Positions 9,313 to 18,410 are shown, numbered from the stretch's first letter. The stretch: DNA of 64,000 nucleotides from Paenibacillus polymyxa (GCF_018614975.1 NZ_JAGGNR010000014.1:124001-188000), one strand, 5' to 3'. Numbers and translations are program-made. The notes: generated by a model not told the origin, from the sequence alone.

Positions 9313-10344
9313 TTATTCAGCATTTCCCGACAAATTACTCGCTACATCGACTTCTACAAGCTCTTGAGGAGCTTCAGTAGATGCTTGAGGTTCAAACGTG
9401 ACCGATCCAATTTTACGAAATTTCTCATAACGATCCTGTTTCAGCTGATCCCCGCTCCAACCCTTCATCTCGTCGAGATGACGGACCAAAGCTTCACTGA
9501 TGAAAGCAGCAGACGCTTCATAATCCCGATGAGCACCGCCGCGTGGCTCAGGGACAATCTCTTCAATGACTTCCATCTCCAGCAGGTCTTTGGCTGTTAT
9601 TTTCATTGCTTCAGCCGCCTGATCTGCCTTGGATGCATCCTTCCAGAGAATCGAAGCAGCGCCGTTCGGAGAGATTGCAGAATAGATCGCATGTTCCAGC
9701 ATCAACACACGATTACCCACAGCCATAGCGAGGGCACCGCCGCTTCCACCTTCGCCGATGACCACAACAATAACAGGAACCGTAAGCTTCGCCATTTCCA
9801 TCAGGTTGCGAGCAATCGCTTCCGATTGACCTCTCTCTTCTGCAGTATTACCCGGATACGCCCCTTTAGTATCAATAAACGTAATAATAGGACGGCCAAA
9901 TTTGTTCGCTTGTTTCATCAGACGAAGTCCTTTTCGGAAACCTTCCGGATGAGCGCTGCCGAAAAAGCGGGCGATATTATCCTTTGTGTCTTTCCCCCGC
10001 TGTTGTCCGATTACCGTTACTGTCTTTCCATTCAACTTGGCAAGTCCGCCAACAACCGCAAGATCGTCTCCGAACATGCGGTCACCATGCAGCTCAATGA
10101 AGTCCGTAAATATCAGCTGGATCAGATCCAGCGCCGTTGGGCGTTGCTGATGCCGGGCCAGATGCATTTTCTGAGCTGCTGTTATGCCAGTGTAGATCTC
10201 TTCTTCAAGTCTATGGTAACGTTCTTCCAGGCGGGCAATCTCGTCCGTGAAGTCGATCCCTTTTTCCTGTCCAAACTGTACGAGTTCATCAATCTTTTTG
10301 CGCATCTCAACCAGAGGCGCTTCATATGGCAACTCACCCGCCAT
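9313..10344 (-). CDS. accA: Acetyl-CoA carboxylase carboxyltransferase subunit alpha
   Basis: With AccD it transfers the carboxyl group from carboxybiotin to acetyl-CoA, making malonyl-CoA for fatty acid synthesis. The 343-residue protein has the crotonase-like carboxyltransferase core, with the [10 protein letters not shown] oxyanion-hole region and the T-K-G-A-Y-P-G motif. Its C-terminal tail is longer than that of E. coli AccA and is acidic and Ser/Glu-rich. The ATG directly abuts the accD stop codon and has AAGGAGG eight bases upstream inside accD, so the two subunits are translationally coupled, as expected for an equimolar complex. Confidence 0.97.
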   Translation of the reverse strand: MAGELPYEAPLVEMRKKIDELVQFGQEKGIDFTDEIARLEERYHRLEEEIYTGITAAQKMHLARHQQRPTALDLIQLIFTDFIELHGDRMFGDDLAVVGGLAKLNGKTVTVIGQQRGKDTKDNIARFFGSAHPEGFRKGLRLMKQANKFGRPIITFIDTKGAYPGNTAEERGQSEAIARNLMEMAKLTVPVIVVVIGEGGSGGALAMAVGNRVLMLEHAIYSAISPNGAASILWKDASKADQAAEAMKITAKDLLEMEVIEEIVPEPRGGAHRDYEASAAFISEALVRHLDEMKGWSGDQLKQDRYEKFRKIGSVTFEPQASTEAPQELVEVDVASNLSGNAE

Positions 10345-11238
10345 TTAGACCCCTCCTTTTTCACTATGCATATCCAGAAGCTTGCCAAGAGTGGCCCGAA
10401 GCTCTTTCCGGTGGACAACCATGTCCAACTGACCGTGTTGCATATTAAATTCAGCCGTCTGGAAATCATCAGGTAACTTCTGACGGATGGTCTGTTCGAT
10501 AACGATTCTGCCGGCAAAACCAAATACAGCGCCAGGTTCGGCAATATTAATATCGCCCAAGCTCGCAAAACTTGCCGAGACTCCACCTGTCGTTGGGTCC
10601 GTAATGACCGAAATATACAGCCCACCCTGTTCATCCAAACGCGATAAAGCTGCGCTTGTTTTGGCCATTTGCATAAGGCTGAGAATACTCTCTTGCATCC
10701 GGGCACCACCTGATGTAGAGAAGATAATCAATGGCAACTGTTTCTCTGTTGCATGCTCAATGGCACGGGTAATTTTCTCCCCTACAACAGAACCCATGCT
10801 GCCTGTGAAGAAATCAAAGCTCATGACAGCCACAACTACAGGCAGACCCTCAATGGTTCCTTCTCCTGTAATTACCGCTTCCTTCAGACCCGATTTCAGA
10901 CGCTGTTGTTCCAATTTGTTGCTATATCCGGGAAAGCCAAGTGGATCAACCGATATCATATCAGCGTCAAACTCAACAAATCCTTGATCATCAAGTACCA
11001 TAGCAATGCGCTCCATAGCATTAAGACGCATATGGTAACCGCAGGCAGGACATACTTTCAGATTTTTCTCCAATTCCTTGCTATATTGAATGGTGCCGCA
11101 TTTGCTGCACTTGTTCATAAGCCCTTCAGGTATTTCACGTTTTGGGCGTTCTAGGACTTCCTGGCCTTCGCCGGGAAGTGCACGCTCGGAAGGTATGGTA
11201 GCGTACTTCCGTTTCTTCTGGAATATATCTTTGAACAC
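10345..11238 (-). CDS. accD: Acetyl-CoA carboxylase carboxyltransferase subunit beta
   Basis: Partner of AccA in malonyl-CoA formation. The 297-residue protein opens with a basic segment and a four-cysteine zinc ribbon (Cys44, Cys47, Cys63, Cys66), the mark of bacterial AccD, followed by the carboxyltransferase core with S-G-G-A-R-M-Q-E and the G-G-V-S-A-S-F-A loop. It ends directly against the accA start. About 400 bases upstream hold no convincing gene and include a terminator-like hairpin, so expression may be attenuated. Confidence 0.97.
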   Translation of the reverse strand: MFKDIFQKKRKYATIPSERALPGEGQEVLERPKREIPEGLMNKCSKCGTIQYSKELEKNLKVCPACGYHMRLNAMERIAMVLDDQGFVEFDADMISVDPLGFPGYSNKLEQQRLKSGLKEAVITGEGTIEGLPVVVAVMSFDFFTGSMGSVVGEKITRAIEHATEKQLPLIIFSTSGGARMQESILSLMQMAKTSAALSRLDEQGGLYISVITDPTTGGVSASFASLGDINIAEPGAVFGFAGRIVIEQTIRQKLPDDFQTAEFNMQHGQLDMVVHRKELRATLGKLLDMHSEKGGV

Positions 11239-11642
11239 AACTACACCTCTCCAGCCGTTGATTTGATGGCCGCAACCTGCAGAGCGCTGCTTGTGGCAGC
11301 TTCATCCGCGTGCTACGGTAAACCGCTTACGACCCACACGCTGCCATGGGCCTTGTCCAGCATTCACAACAAAAAAATCCGCCGGTACAGGGCAAGGATC
11401 AGCGGCTTCTGTCAGCACGATTGATGTTACCTGCAATAACCGAAAGATTGTTGCGCCGATGTTTGAATCTATCTTGGTAGGGTCTCCGGGAGCAACCTGG
11501 TCGGTCCTTGTCCTAACAAAAAAAGAAGGAAGGACAGCAGCATACAATACATGCAAGTCGATTCCTCTCTCCGCTTACGCGATTAGTCCCTTATGTACCG
11601 ATGGTACTTCTTCATCGCCAAGGCACGTCGATGTCGAACAAA
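11239..11642 (-). other. Long accD leader, no convincing gene
   Basis: About 400 bases between a 62-codon gene and accD. One reading frame of 84 codons (11302-11556, TTG start, moderate AGAGGA site) is present, but its product resembles nothing I know. An overlapping 27-codon frame would begin with an ATG nearby and be Leu-rich. A hairpin followed by seven T residues lies inside (11371-11399). The region may be a regulatory leader for accDA. Confidence 0.35.
11371..11399 (-). terminator. Terminator-like hairpin in the accD leader (possible attenuator)
   Basis: On the reverse strand ATCC-tt-GCC pairs with GGC-GGAT around a 7-base loop and is followed by seven T residues. The stem is short and bulged. 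It lies about 130 bases upstream of accD, so it would either end the upstream small-gene transcript or attenuate accDA. Confidence 0.45.
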
Positions 11643-11831
11643 TCAGGAATGCAGAATGGAATTCAACACTTCCTGGACCTCTTCCAATTCCCCAGAAGGG
11701 ACGCGAATCTCAAATTGTTGCTTGGATAAACTGATGGGACGGGTCTGTACCAGAAAACCTTCTTCCGAAAGCTTGGTCTTGATCTTGTCCGCAACCTTTG
11801 CTGTCGGTGCAATGTAAATCACCGTCCACAT
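11643..11831 (-). CDS. Small conserved-looking protein, 62 residues, function unknown
   Basis: A compact soluble protein with alternating hydrophobic and charged residues and no signal or membrane segment. The pattern (a beta strand, a helix with A-D-K-I-K-T-K-L, then a short strand G-F-L-V-Q-T-R, another strand and a final helix) suggests a small ferredoxin-like fold, similar in shape to DUF2007-type domains; that is inference only. A GGGGGCGG-type ribosome binding site precedes the ATG. A candidate promoter lies about 50-80 bases upstream. The gene is in the same direction as accDA but separated from it by a long leader with a terminator-like hairpin. Confidence 0.6.
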   Translation of the reverse strand: MWTVIYIAPTAKVADKIKTKLSEEGFLVQTRPISLSKQQFEIRVPSGELEEVQEVLNSILHS

Positions 11832-11879
11832 GCCTTGTCCGCCCCCTAAGCTAATGTTCAGAGCCCGTATATTGGACTA

Positions 11880-11909
11880 ATGATAACATACCTCACTTTT
11901 TTTCTGCAA
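11880..11909 (-). promoter_or_regulatory. Candidate sigma-A promoter for the 62-residue gene
   Basis: On the reverse strand TTGCAG, 18 bases, TATCAT. It is about 50 bases upstream of the start codon at 11831. Four of six matches in the first box and five of six in the second. Confidence 0.4.
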
Positions 11910-12115
11910 GAAAGGGTTCGGGACCTTTGGGGAGAATTTGGGATCATGAGGGACATTTGTCCCCCACAAATAACTCATATGGTTGACGAAATCTTCTTGT
12001 TCATACCTTTTCCATAAGCAGCCGCAAGCTTATCAGGGCAGCGTCAGCCGCCCTTGAAGACCTTCACATGAGTCATTAGATTGACTATAGCAGACAAGCA
12101 TGGAAATACAGGGGG

Positions 12116-12607
12116 TTAAAGGTCTGAGGGGTATTTTTTGGCTTTAATATTTTTGTGTGCAATCCGGGCAGAAGCCGCAGCGGCCACCCCTGCGACCAGA
12201 TCATCCAAAAAGACATGAATGGCTGTTGTGTGTTCGTTCAAATCATGAATTACACCTATTTTTTCTTTATCCAGATAACCAAAGCTGGTTAAACCGATCA
12301 TACCATACACATGAGTAATGCCGAGGGCCAGAGTCTCGTCCACTCCATACAGGGATTCATCCGCTTCCATAATAGCTTGTAACGGTTGGGGCAAGAGTCG
12401 TTTCTCCGCAAGTTCGTCGAGAGCAATACCCGTATAGAGCGTATATTGCACCTCTCGTTTCTGCAGAACGGATTTCACGCTGGTTACACAGTCGTCCAAG
12501 GTCAGTTCGGGGTGGTACCCTTTTTGCAGACGGTATACAATTGCTGCGATAGCATCAATCCGTACACCCCGTCGGGCCAGCATGGATTCTACGATTTCAT
12601 ATGACAT
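12116..12607 (-). CDS. yutG: Phosphatidylglycerophosphatase A-like protein (YutG family)
   Basis: A 163-residue PgpA-domain protein. The family dephosphorylates phosphatidylglycerol phosphate to phosphatidylglycerol. Typical stretches are T-G-I-A-L-D-E-L-A-E-K, D-E-S-L-Y-G-V-D-E, the G-M-I-G-L-T-x-F-G-Y-L-D-K segment and the C-terminal F-L-D-D-L-V-A-G-V-A-A-A. Helices toward the C-terminus are only weakly hydrophobic. GGGAGG lies about seven bases before the ATG at 12607, and the extra N-terminal codons of the longer frame (to 12676) are Gly/Pro/Arg-rich and look non-coding. It lies alone between dnaE and the accD region. The catalytic role is inferred from family membership. Confidence 0.75.
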   Translation of the reverse strand: MSYEIVESMLARRGVRIDAIAAIVYRLQKGYHPELTLDDCVTSVKSVLQKREVQYTLYTGIALDELAEKRLLPQPLQAIMEADESLYGVDETLALGITHVYGMIGLTSFGYLDKEKIGVIHDLNEHTTAIHVFLDDLVAGVAAAASARIAHKNIKAKKYPSDL

Positions 12608-12765
12608 ATCTCGACCTCCCGCATCAATCCCCCGAGGACCGCGAGGTCCTTCGGTGTTCTCAAGTGTATGCAGCAACCTGTTAAAATGTTCATAAAATGT
12701 GCGGACGGTTGAAACCAGTCACACCCAGGACATGTTGTCAGGAAACCGCACTCCAAAATAATCAT

Positions 12766-12800
12766 AAAAAAACCTGTCCAGTAGCTAACTGAACAGGTTT
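12766..12800 (-). terminator. Terminator after dnaE
   Basis: A 13-bp stem (AAACCTGT-x-CAGT with its complement, one mismatch) around a 5-base loop, followed by seven T residues on the reverse strand. It begins about 40 bases beyond the dnaE stop. Confidence 0.85.
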
Positions 12801-12838
12801 CATATTATGGAATCTGAGCTATCTTACGGGATAGCTGC

Positions 12839-15800
12839 TTATTTAATTTTGACTGTGCCTTCTCCCAGCATGTTCTCCATATCGGAGAACAGGGTTGGCG
12901 ATGGCTTAATCCGGTAGGCATCACTCAGCGCAAGCAGCTTCTGCTGCTGCTCATAGAAGAGCACTGTCGCCACAGGTCCGGGGTGCTCCTGAAGTAGCTG
13001 CTTCAGACGTGCCAGAAGCTCCGGCTTCTCCGCATGCGGGGCAATCTTAACGAACACCCGCTGCTCCACCGCCCGCGATTCGCGGCTCTGCTCCGGGCTG
13101 CCAGCCGCCTCAGCGGCACTGCCAGGCCGGGAAGCCGCCGCCGTGGCTGCGCCCGTACCCGCCGCATCGCTACGCGTCGCTGCCGAGCCTTGGCTCCCGC
13201 TGCTACGCGTAGCGGAAGCATCCCCGCCTGCGCTGCTGCGCTGCACTTCGGCTCCTGCGCCCGCTGGCCGCCGCGGCGAAGCCGCCTGCGCCGGGCGCGA
13301 AGAGCTGCCGCTGCCGGGCTTGCCGCGCCGGTCACGGCTGCGCAGCTGCTGCTCCAGTGCCGCCGGGGACAGCGGCGCCACTTCCTCAGCCAGCAGCTTA
13401 AACCCTTCGTCCTGCTGCTGCACTTTGGCACGCACGACGAGAAGTTCACCTTTCCCGACATGCTGCTGGCTGCGCCGCCATACCTCGGGAAAGAGAACCA
13501 CTTCACAGCGTTCAATCTGGTCTTCCAGCTCCATGAACGCCATAGCCTTGCCCTGTTTCGTCGTAATCGACTTCACAGACACAACCATACCCGCGGCGAC
13601 GGTCATCGTGTCGTCTGCCGCCTCGGTCAGCTCCATGATCCGGTCAGCCCCACTCGATTCCAGCATATCTTCATAGTCATCCAGCGGATGGCCAGAGAGA
13701 TACAAGCCTAACAACTCACGCTCTAGCTCCAGTTGCTGCCCTGAGGAATAAGGAGGAATCTCCGGGTATTCAATCTCCCAATTTGGCGTCTCAACAAAGT
13801 CGAACAATTGAATCTGCAGATCCTCGCGTTCCTTGCGCCATTTCAGAGCCGCCTCAACAGTCTCATCCAGCATCGCAAGCAATTGGGCCCGGTGCCCAGG
13901 TAGTGTATCAAAAGCTCCAGCCTGGATCAGTGATTCAATCACACGTTTGTTGCATACACGCAGATCCACACGACGACAAAAATCGAGCAGACTGTCGAAC
14001 GGTCTCTCCTGCCTTACGATCATAATGCTTTCCATTGCCTGGGTACCGACATTTTTCACAGCGGCGAGACCAAATCGTATTGCACCCCTTGAAGCAGCTG
14101 TCACCAATCCCGGTTCCTTCCGGTTGTCGGATGCCTCAGACATGGATGTCGCTGCCTGCCACTCATATCCGCCACTGTCCTCTTCCGGTCCAGGACCGGG
14201 ATCATCCGGCAGAGGTGCTTCACCATATTCTGCTTGTCCCGAATGCCCATCATGCTCATGAACGCGATCTTCCCTGAAGGAACTCTCGTTACCGTTCGCG
14301 GCATGTTCTTCAGCCGAGCTTCCGGGATTACTCTCTGCATCTGCTCCTGCAGTCTGCTGAGATACATTGCTCTGATCCCCGGCTCCTGCGCTGCCAGACG
14401 GCATAAATACAGGTGTAAACAGAATACCACTCTCATTCACATCCGGCGGGAGCACCTCCATATCCATCCGCCGACATTCCACCACGTACTCTGCCACTTT
14501 CCGATGACTGCCCATCACGGCTGTTAGCATGGATGCCATAAAATGAACCGGATAATGCGCCTTCAGATAAGCTGTCTGGAACGCAAGCACACCATATGCC
14601 GCGGCATGAGCACGCGGAAAGCCATAATTGGCAAACTTAACGATCATATCATAGACCAGGTCTGCCTCTTCTTCGCTATATCCTTGTTTCAGACTGCCCT
14701 GTACAAAGTGTCCACGCTCCAGATCCAGCACTTCCCGTTTTTTCTTGGAGACCGCTCTGCGAAGCAAATCCGCTTCACCCAGCGAGAAACCCGCCATCCG
14801 GGAGGCTATCTGCATGATCTGTTCCTGATACACAATGATGCCGTACGTATCTTTCAGGATAGGCTCCAGATCCACATGGGGGTAATCCACTTCGATCTGT
14901 CCATGCTTGCCCTGAATATATTTGGATATGAACTCCATCGGACCCGGACGGTACAAGGCAAGTACAGAGATTACATCTTCAAAACTACTTGGCTTCATCT
15001 CTTTCAGCACACGGCGTACCCCGGCAGATTCCAGTTGGAATATGCCCATCGTGTCCCCTCGCCCAAGCATCTCGTACGTTAACGCATCATCATCGGGAAT
15101 AAGACGGAAGTCCGGAATTTCTCCATGTTCCCCAATCCAGCGTACACACCGCTCAATGATTGAGAGGGTACGCAGACCCAAAAAGTCCATTTTAAGCAAT
15201 CCGATCGACTCCAGGTTTTCCATGGAATACTGGGTTAACGCCGTCCCTTCACTGCCCTCCTGAAGTGGCACCGCATCGGTCAGCGGGTCACGGGAGATGA
15301 CCACTCCCGCTGCATGCGTCGACGCATGGCGTGGCATACCCTCGACCTTCATCGCCATATCCAGCAGCTCACGTGTCTTGGGCTTGGTTTCATACAGCGC
15401 CTTCAGTTCAGGCGTAGCTTCCATGGCCCGCTCGATGTTAATACCAAGCTGCGCCGGAATCAGCTTTGCAGCCTTGTCCACTTCGCCATAAGGCACATTC
15501 AGTGCACGTCCAACATCACGTACAGCTGCACGGGCAGCCATCGTTCCAAACGTAATGATCTGGGCGACGTGGGCTTTGCCATATTTATGCGCGACATAAT
15601 CAATGACCTCATCCCGCCGCTCATCGCTGAAGTCAATATCAATATCCGGCATGGAAATCCGCTCGGGATTCAGGAATCGTTCGAAGAGCAGGTTGTATTT
15701 CATCGGATCAACATCGGTAATATGCAAAGTGTACGCTACCAGACTTCCTGCTGAGGAGCCACGGCCTGGTCCAGTAACAATGCCTTGCTTATGCGCATAG

Positions 15801-16858
15801 GCGATAAAATCCCAAACAATCAAAAAATAATCTGAGAACCCCATACTGTCGATTATACCCAGCTCATACGCCAATCGTTGGTCGAGTTCGGATCGAAGCT
15901 CCGCATCTGTCCAACGTGTTGACTGCGCGTAACGCTCCTCCATTCCTTCTTCGCACAGCTGACGCAGATACGCCGAAGGACTGAGTCCATCGGGAAGTGG
16001 TCTGTATTCAGGCAAAATCGATTTGCCAAATTCCAGCTTCAACTCACAAGACTCCGCAATGCGGACGGTATTTGCCAGAGCTTCCGGTACATGAGGAAAC
16101 AGACGAGCCATCTCTTCTTCACTTTTCAGATAGAGCTGATTGGTTCCAATTCGGAGCCGATTCTCATCATCCACGGTCTTGCCCGTTCCGATACAGATCA
16201 GCACATCCTGAAGCTCAGCATCCTCTTCCGACAGATAATGCGCATCATTGGTCGCTACAAGCGGAATCTCCAGCTCAGCCGCCAGTTTGATCAACTGCGG
16301 ATTTACCCTTTTTTGCTCCGAAAGCCCGTGATCCTGAAGTTCCAGATAAAAGTCGGCACCAAAGATATGTTTGTAGCGTAACGCCGCACGTCTCGCCTCT
16401 TCTTCCCGCCCATGCAGCAGATGCTGTGGTACTTCTCCACCCAGACAAGCACTTAGACAGATAATGCCTTCGTGATGAGCAGCCAGACTTTCCATATCGA
16501 TACGTGGTTTGTAATGAAAACCTTCGAGATGTCCAATCGAGCACAATTTCATCAGATTACGGTAACCCGTCATGTTTTTGGCCAGCAAAATCAAATGATG
16601 AATCGGTTGATCCTTGCGGCTTCCCCGCTCTTTTCGAGACCCTGCTGTCATGTATGCCTCGCAACCTATAATCGGCTTGATGCCTCGCTCAACGCAGGCT
16701 TTATAAAAAGGAATTGCACCATACATCACGCCATGGTCGGTCAGCGCAAGTGTCGTCATTCCGAGATCTGCAGCCTTATTCACGAGATCCGGAATACGCG
16801 CAGCGCCGTCCAGCAAACTGTATTCGCTGTGAACGTGCAAATGCACAAAAGAACTCAT
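12839..16858 (-). CDS. dnaE: DNA polymerase III subunit alpha, DnaE type, with two low-complexity insertions
   Basis: Replicative polymerase of the C family; in Bacillota DnaE extends primers early in lagging-strand synthesis alongside PolC. The protein starts with a PHP domain (L-H-V-H-S-E-Y-S-L-L-D-G). The palm carries the catalytic cluster P-D-I-D-I-D-F with Asp405, Asp407 and Asp409. Finger, helix-hairpin-helix and OB regions follow. At 1339 residues it is about 220 longer than Bacillus DnaE. Most of the excess is two segments: about residues 815-920 (Ser/Gly/Glu/Asp-rich) and about 1172-1262 (Ala/Ser/Gly/Arg-rich, with local GC far above the surroundings, about bases 13075-13345). Both lie between conserved parts and leave the frame intact, so they are probably disordered linkers. 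Confidence 0.95.
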   Translation of the reverse strand: MSSFVHLHVHSEYSLLDGAARIPDLVNKAADLGMTTLALTDHGVMYGAIPFYKACVERGIKPIIGCEAYMTAGSRKERGSRKDQPIHHLILLAKNMTGYRNLMKLCSIGHLEGFHYKPRIDMESLAAHHEGIICLSACLGGEVPQHLLHGREEEARRAALRYKHIFGADFYLELQDHGLSEQKRVNPQLIKLAAELEIPLVATNDAHYLSEEDAELQDVLICIGTGKTVDDENRLRIGTNQLYLKSEEEMARLFPHVPEALANTVRIAESCELKLEFGKSILPEYRPLPDGLSPSAYLRQLCEEGMEERYAQSTRWTDAELRSELDQRLAYELGIIDSMGFSDYFLIVWDFIAYAHKQGIVTGPGRGSSAGSLVAYTLHITDVDPMKYNLLFERFLNPERISMPDIDIDFSDERRDEVIDYVAHKYGKAHVAQIITFGTMAARAAVRDVGRALNVPYGEVDKAAKLIPAQLGINIERAMEATPELKALYETKPKTRELLDMAMKVEGMPRHASTHAAGVVISRDPLTDAVPLQEGSEGTALTQYSMENLESIGLLKMDFLGLRTLSIIERCVRWIGEHGEIPDFRLIPDDDALTYEMLGRGDTMGIFQLESAGVRRVLKEMKPSSFEDVISVLALYRPGPMEFISKYIQGKHGQIEVDYPHVDLEPILKDTYGIIVYQEQIMQIASRMAGFSLGEADLLRRAVSKKKREVLDLERGHFVQGSLKQGYSEEEADLVYDMIVKFANYGFPRAHAAAYGVLAFQTAYLKAHYPVHFMASMLTAVMGSHRKVAEYVVECRRMDMEVLPPDVNESGILFTPVFMPSGSAGAGDQSNVSQQTAGADAESNPGSSAEEHAANGNESSFREDRVHEHDGHSGQAEYGEAPLPDDPGPGPEEDSGGYEWQAATSMSEASDNRKEPGLVTAASRGAIRFGLAAVKNVGTQAMESIMIVRQERPFDSLLDFCRRVDLRVCNKRVIESLIQAGAFDTLPGHRAQLLAMLDETVEAALKWRKEREDLQIQLFDFVETPNWEIEYPEIPPYSSGQQLELERELLGLYLSGHPLDDYEDMLESSGADRIMELTEAADDTMTVAAGMVVSVKSITTKQGKAMAFMELEDQIERCEVVLFPEVWRRSQQHVGKGELLVVRAKVQQQDEGFKLLAEEVAPLSPAALEQQLRSRDRRGKPGSGSSSRPAQAASPRRPAGAGAEVQRSSAGGDASATRSSGSQGSAATRSDAAGTGAATAAASRPGSAAEAAGSPEQSRESRAVEQRVFVKIAPHAEKPELLARLKQLLQEHPGPVATVLFYEQQQKLLALSDAYRIKPSPTLFSDMENMLGEGTVKIK

Positions 16859-17014
16859 GTTTTTTTCTTCCTTTCGCCGCAGATAGTCGCAGCATCGATC
16901 TTCTGATCCGTCTGCTACCTATCTATCTCATATATATGAATTTAAATAAATAATGGAATCACCTATTAAAATTCGTGACAACCTCTTAAAAGGAGACTTT
17001 ATTATTCTATTTTA

Positions 17015-17044
17015 TCATAACGTTTGGGGGCACGCCCATACAAT
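17015..17044 (+). promoter_or_regulatory. Candidate sigma-E promoter of ytrHI
   Basis: TCATAAC, 15 bases, CATACAAT. The second box matches the sigma-E -10 consensus (CATACAnT) exactly and the first is close to kmATAww. It lies about 75 bases upstream of ytrH. Bacillus ytrHI is known to be transcribed by sigma-E in the mother cell. Confidence 0.6.
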
Positions 17045-17119
17045 AGAAGTACAAGCCGCTCCCCCTGTGACAGACCGAAGACAGGAGGTGTGCTGCTAGG
17101 TCTGAAAGGGGTGTTGCCA

Positions 17120-17449
17120 GTGAGCACATTTTTGTCCAAAGCCATTCTTGATTTCTTTATTGCGTTTGGAATCGTGCTGGGCGGCGCGATGATCGGAGGT
17201 ATTGGAGCCGTGATCTCTCTTCAGCCTCCGACACAGACGATGCTCGATATTTCTGGAAAAATAAAGATATGGGCACTCGCAGCCGCTGTTGGCGGCACAA
17301 TAGATCCCATGCGTGTCATCGAGAGCAATTTCCTGGATGGTAACCTGTCTCCGGCGGTCAAACAAATCCTGTATCTGATCTCTGCTTTTATGGGCGCGCA
17401 TATGGGAACCGAGCTGGTGAAATGGGTGTGCGGCGGAGGCCGAAGCTAA
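17120..17449 (+). CDS. ytrH: Sporulation membrane protein YtrH
   Basis: About 109 residues with three hydrophobic segments rich in Gly and Ala, among them F-G-I-V-L-G-G-A-M-I-G-G-I-G-A-V. Length, composition and position next to ytrI and dnaE match Bacillus YtrH, a mother-cell membrane protein needed for efficient sporulation. The frame is open from a TTG at 17024, but AAAGGGG is 8 bases before a GTG at 17120 and the resulting protein has the family length, so that start is used. A sigma-E-like promoter lies upstream, and ytrI follows after about 20 bases. Confidence 0.85.
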   Translation: MSTFLSKAILDFFIAFGIVLGGAMIGGIGAVISLQPPTQTMLDISGKIKIWALAAAVGGTIDPMRVIESNFLDGNLSPAVKQILYLISAFMGAHMGTELVKWVCGGGRS

Positions 17450-17470
17450 TATGAGACAGGAACAGCGTTC

Positions 17471-17959
17471 ATGAGAATTCCGCCATTTTCCCGTTACCGC
17501 CCGCTGATGCGAATGACTGCTGTGTTTGTTCTGGGAATGATCGCTGGATGTGTCGTCTACAACGGTGTATTCCACCTGAGTTACAATACGTTGTGGCTGA
17601 ATAATCAGGAGCTGCAGCTGCAGCTGCATCAGAATGAGGAGGATATCAAAACGCTGAAAAAATACAGTAAACGCCAAACCGTTATCAAAGAAATCAAGAT
17701 CCGTGCAGAAGAATCGGATAAGGGGCCAGACGAGGCTTCTCTGAAAGTGATGTTACAGAAGCTCGGAGACGAACTTGAGGTACTTCGGGGCAGAGATGTA
17801 TTCAACATCGATGAGTATAGCAAAATGACGCGAATCATGCTGAATCAGAAAGTGTACTCGGTTAGGGAAAAGGAATACACCGTTCAGGTCAAAACGATGC
17901 TGGTTATGGAAGGCGTACTGCAAGTATGGGTACAGATTCGCATGCACGTTCCTGCGTAA
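17471..17959 (+). CDS. ytrI: Sporulation membrane-anchored protein YtrI
   Basis: A 162-residue protein with an N-terminal basic stretch and one membrane helix (about residues 14-34), followed by a predicted coiled coil (about 40-75, rich in Leu/Gln/Glu/Lys) and a C-terminal soluble domain ending in alternating hydrophobic strands. This is the architecture of Bacillus YtrI, partner of YtrH in the mother-cell membrane during sporulation. It lies about 20 bases after ytrH and is probably co-transcribed from the same sigma-E-type promoter. The molecular role is not known. Confidence 0.85.
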   Translation: MRIPPFSRYRPLMRMTAVFVLGMIAGCVVYNGVFHLSYNTLWLNNQELQLQLHQNEEDIKTLKKYSKRQTVIKEIKIRAEESDKGPDEASLKVMLQKLGDELEVLRGRDVFNIDEYSKMTRIMLNQKVYSVREKEYTVQVKTMLVMEGVLQVWVQIRMHVPA

Positions 17960-17968
17960 CAGCAAAAA

Positions 17969-18010
17969 ACTGCCCTTGTCTGCATCTCTGCATGGTACAA
18001 TAAGGGCAGT
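17969..18010 (-). terminator. Hairpin between ytrI and ytpI
   Basis: A 9-bp perfect stem (ACTGCCCTT with AAGGGCAGT) around a 24-base loop that itself contains a small TGCA palindrome. On the reverse strand it is followed by six T residues; on the forward strand it is not. Its role for the forward genes is unclear; it may partly separate ytpI from ytrHI or protect the 3' end. Confidence 0.4.
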
Positions 18011-18041
18011 AAATGCTTTCCAGAAAAGGAGCTGCGTCTTT

Positions 18042-18383
18042 GTGTTCATTGATGTACTCAAATATGCTCTAATCGCCATCTTTGCTGTTGCCATGGTTTT
18101 TGCCGCGCTGAACAGCATTCGTTCACACAGAAGCTCGGATGCTGCCAGCGCCGGTCTCTACCGTTCGTGGACAAATATCTGGATGGGTGGCATGCTTGTC
18201 GTTCTTGCCCTGATCCTGATGTTTGTCTTCACGGGTTCCACTTTATCTGTGGTTGTGGAAGCGCTATTTCTGATTATGGGCGCGTACAATGTATTTGCCG
18301 GAATACGTAACCGCAGTTATTATGCACGGCTTCAACAACGGTCCAGTAATGGATCAGGTAAAACCTCCGGACAATCTGCCTGA
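18042..18383 (+). CDS. ytpI: YtpI family membrane protein
   Basis: About 113 residues with three hydrophobic helices (residues about 5-22, 45-64 and 67-85) and a polar, Ser/Gly-rich C-terminus. It matches the YtpI family, found beside ytoI in Bacillus. AAAGGAG is about ten bases before a GTG at 18042, which gives the family length; the frame further upstream runs through a hairpin and is unlikely to be coding. The function is unknown. A long terminator follows. Confidence 0.75.
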   Translation: MFIDVLKYALIAIFAVAMVFAALNSIRSHRSSDAASAGLYRSWTNIWMGGMLVVLALILMFVFTGSTLSVVVEALFLIMGAYNVFAGIRNRSYYARLQQRSSNGSGKTSGQSA

Positions 18384-18410
18384 AGTACTAGAAACTTATC
18401 GTTGATCAAA

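Noticed and set aside
8128..10476. Long forward-strand open frames opposite pyk and accA
   Set aside because: They are mirror products of codon bias in well-identified reverse-strand genes; no ribosome binding sites or known domains.
11581..11605. Half-site resembling a FapR operator (ATTAGT-CC) in the accD leader
   Set aside because: Only one half matches; the second half is not present, so a FapR operator is not supported.
13003..13711. Several overlapping frames in the GC-rich insertion of dnaE
   Set aside because: High GC leaves few stop codons in all frames; the products are Arg/Ala low-complexity and dnaE is continuous.
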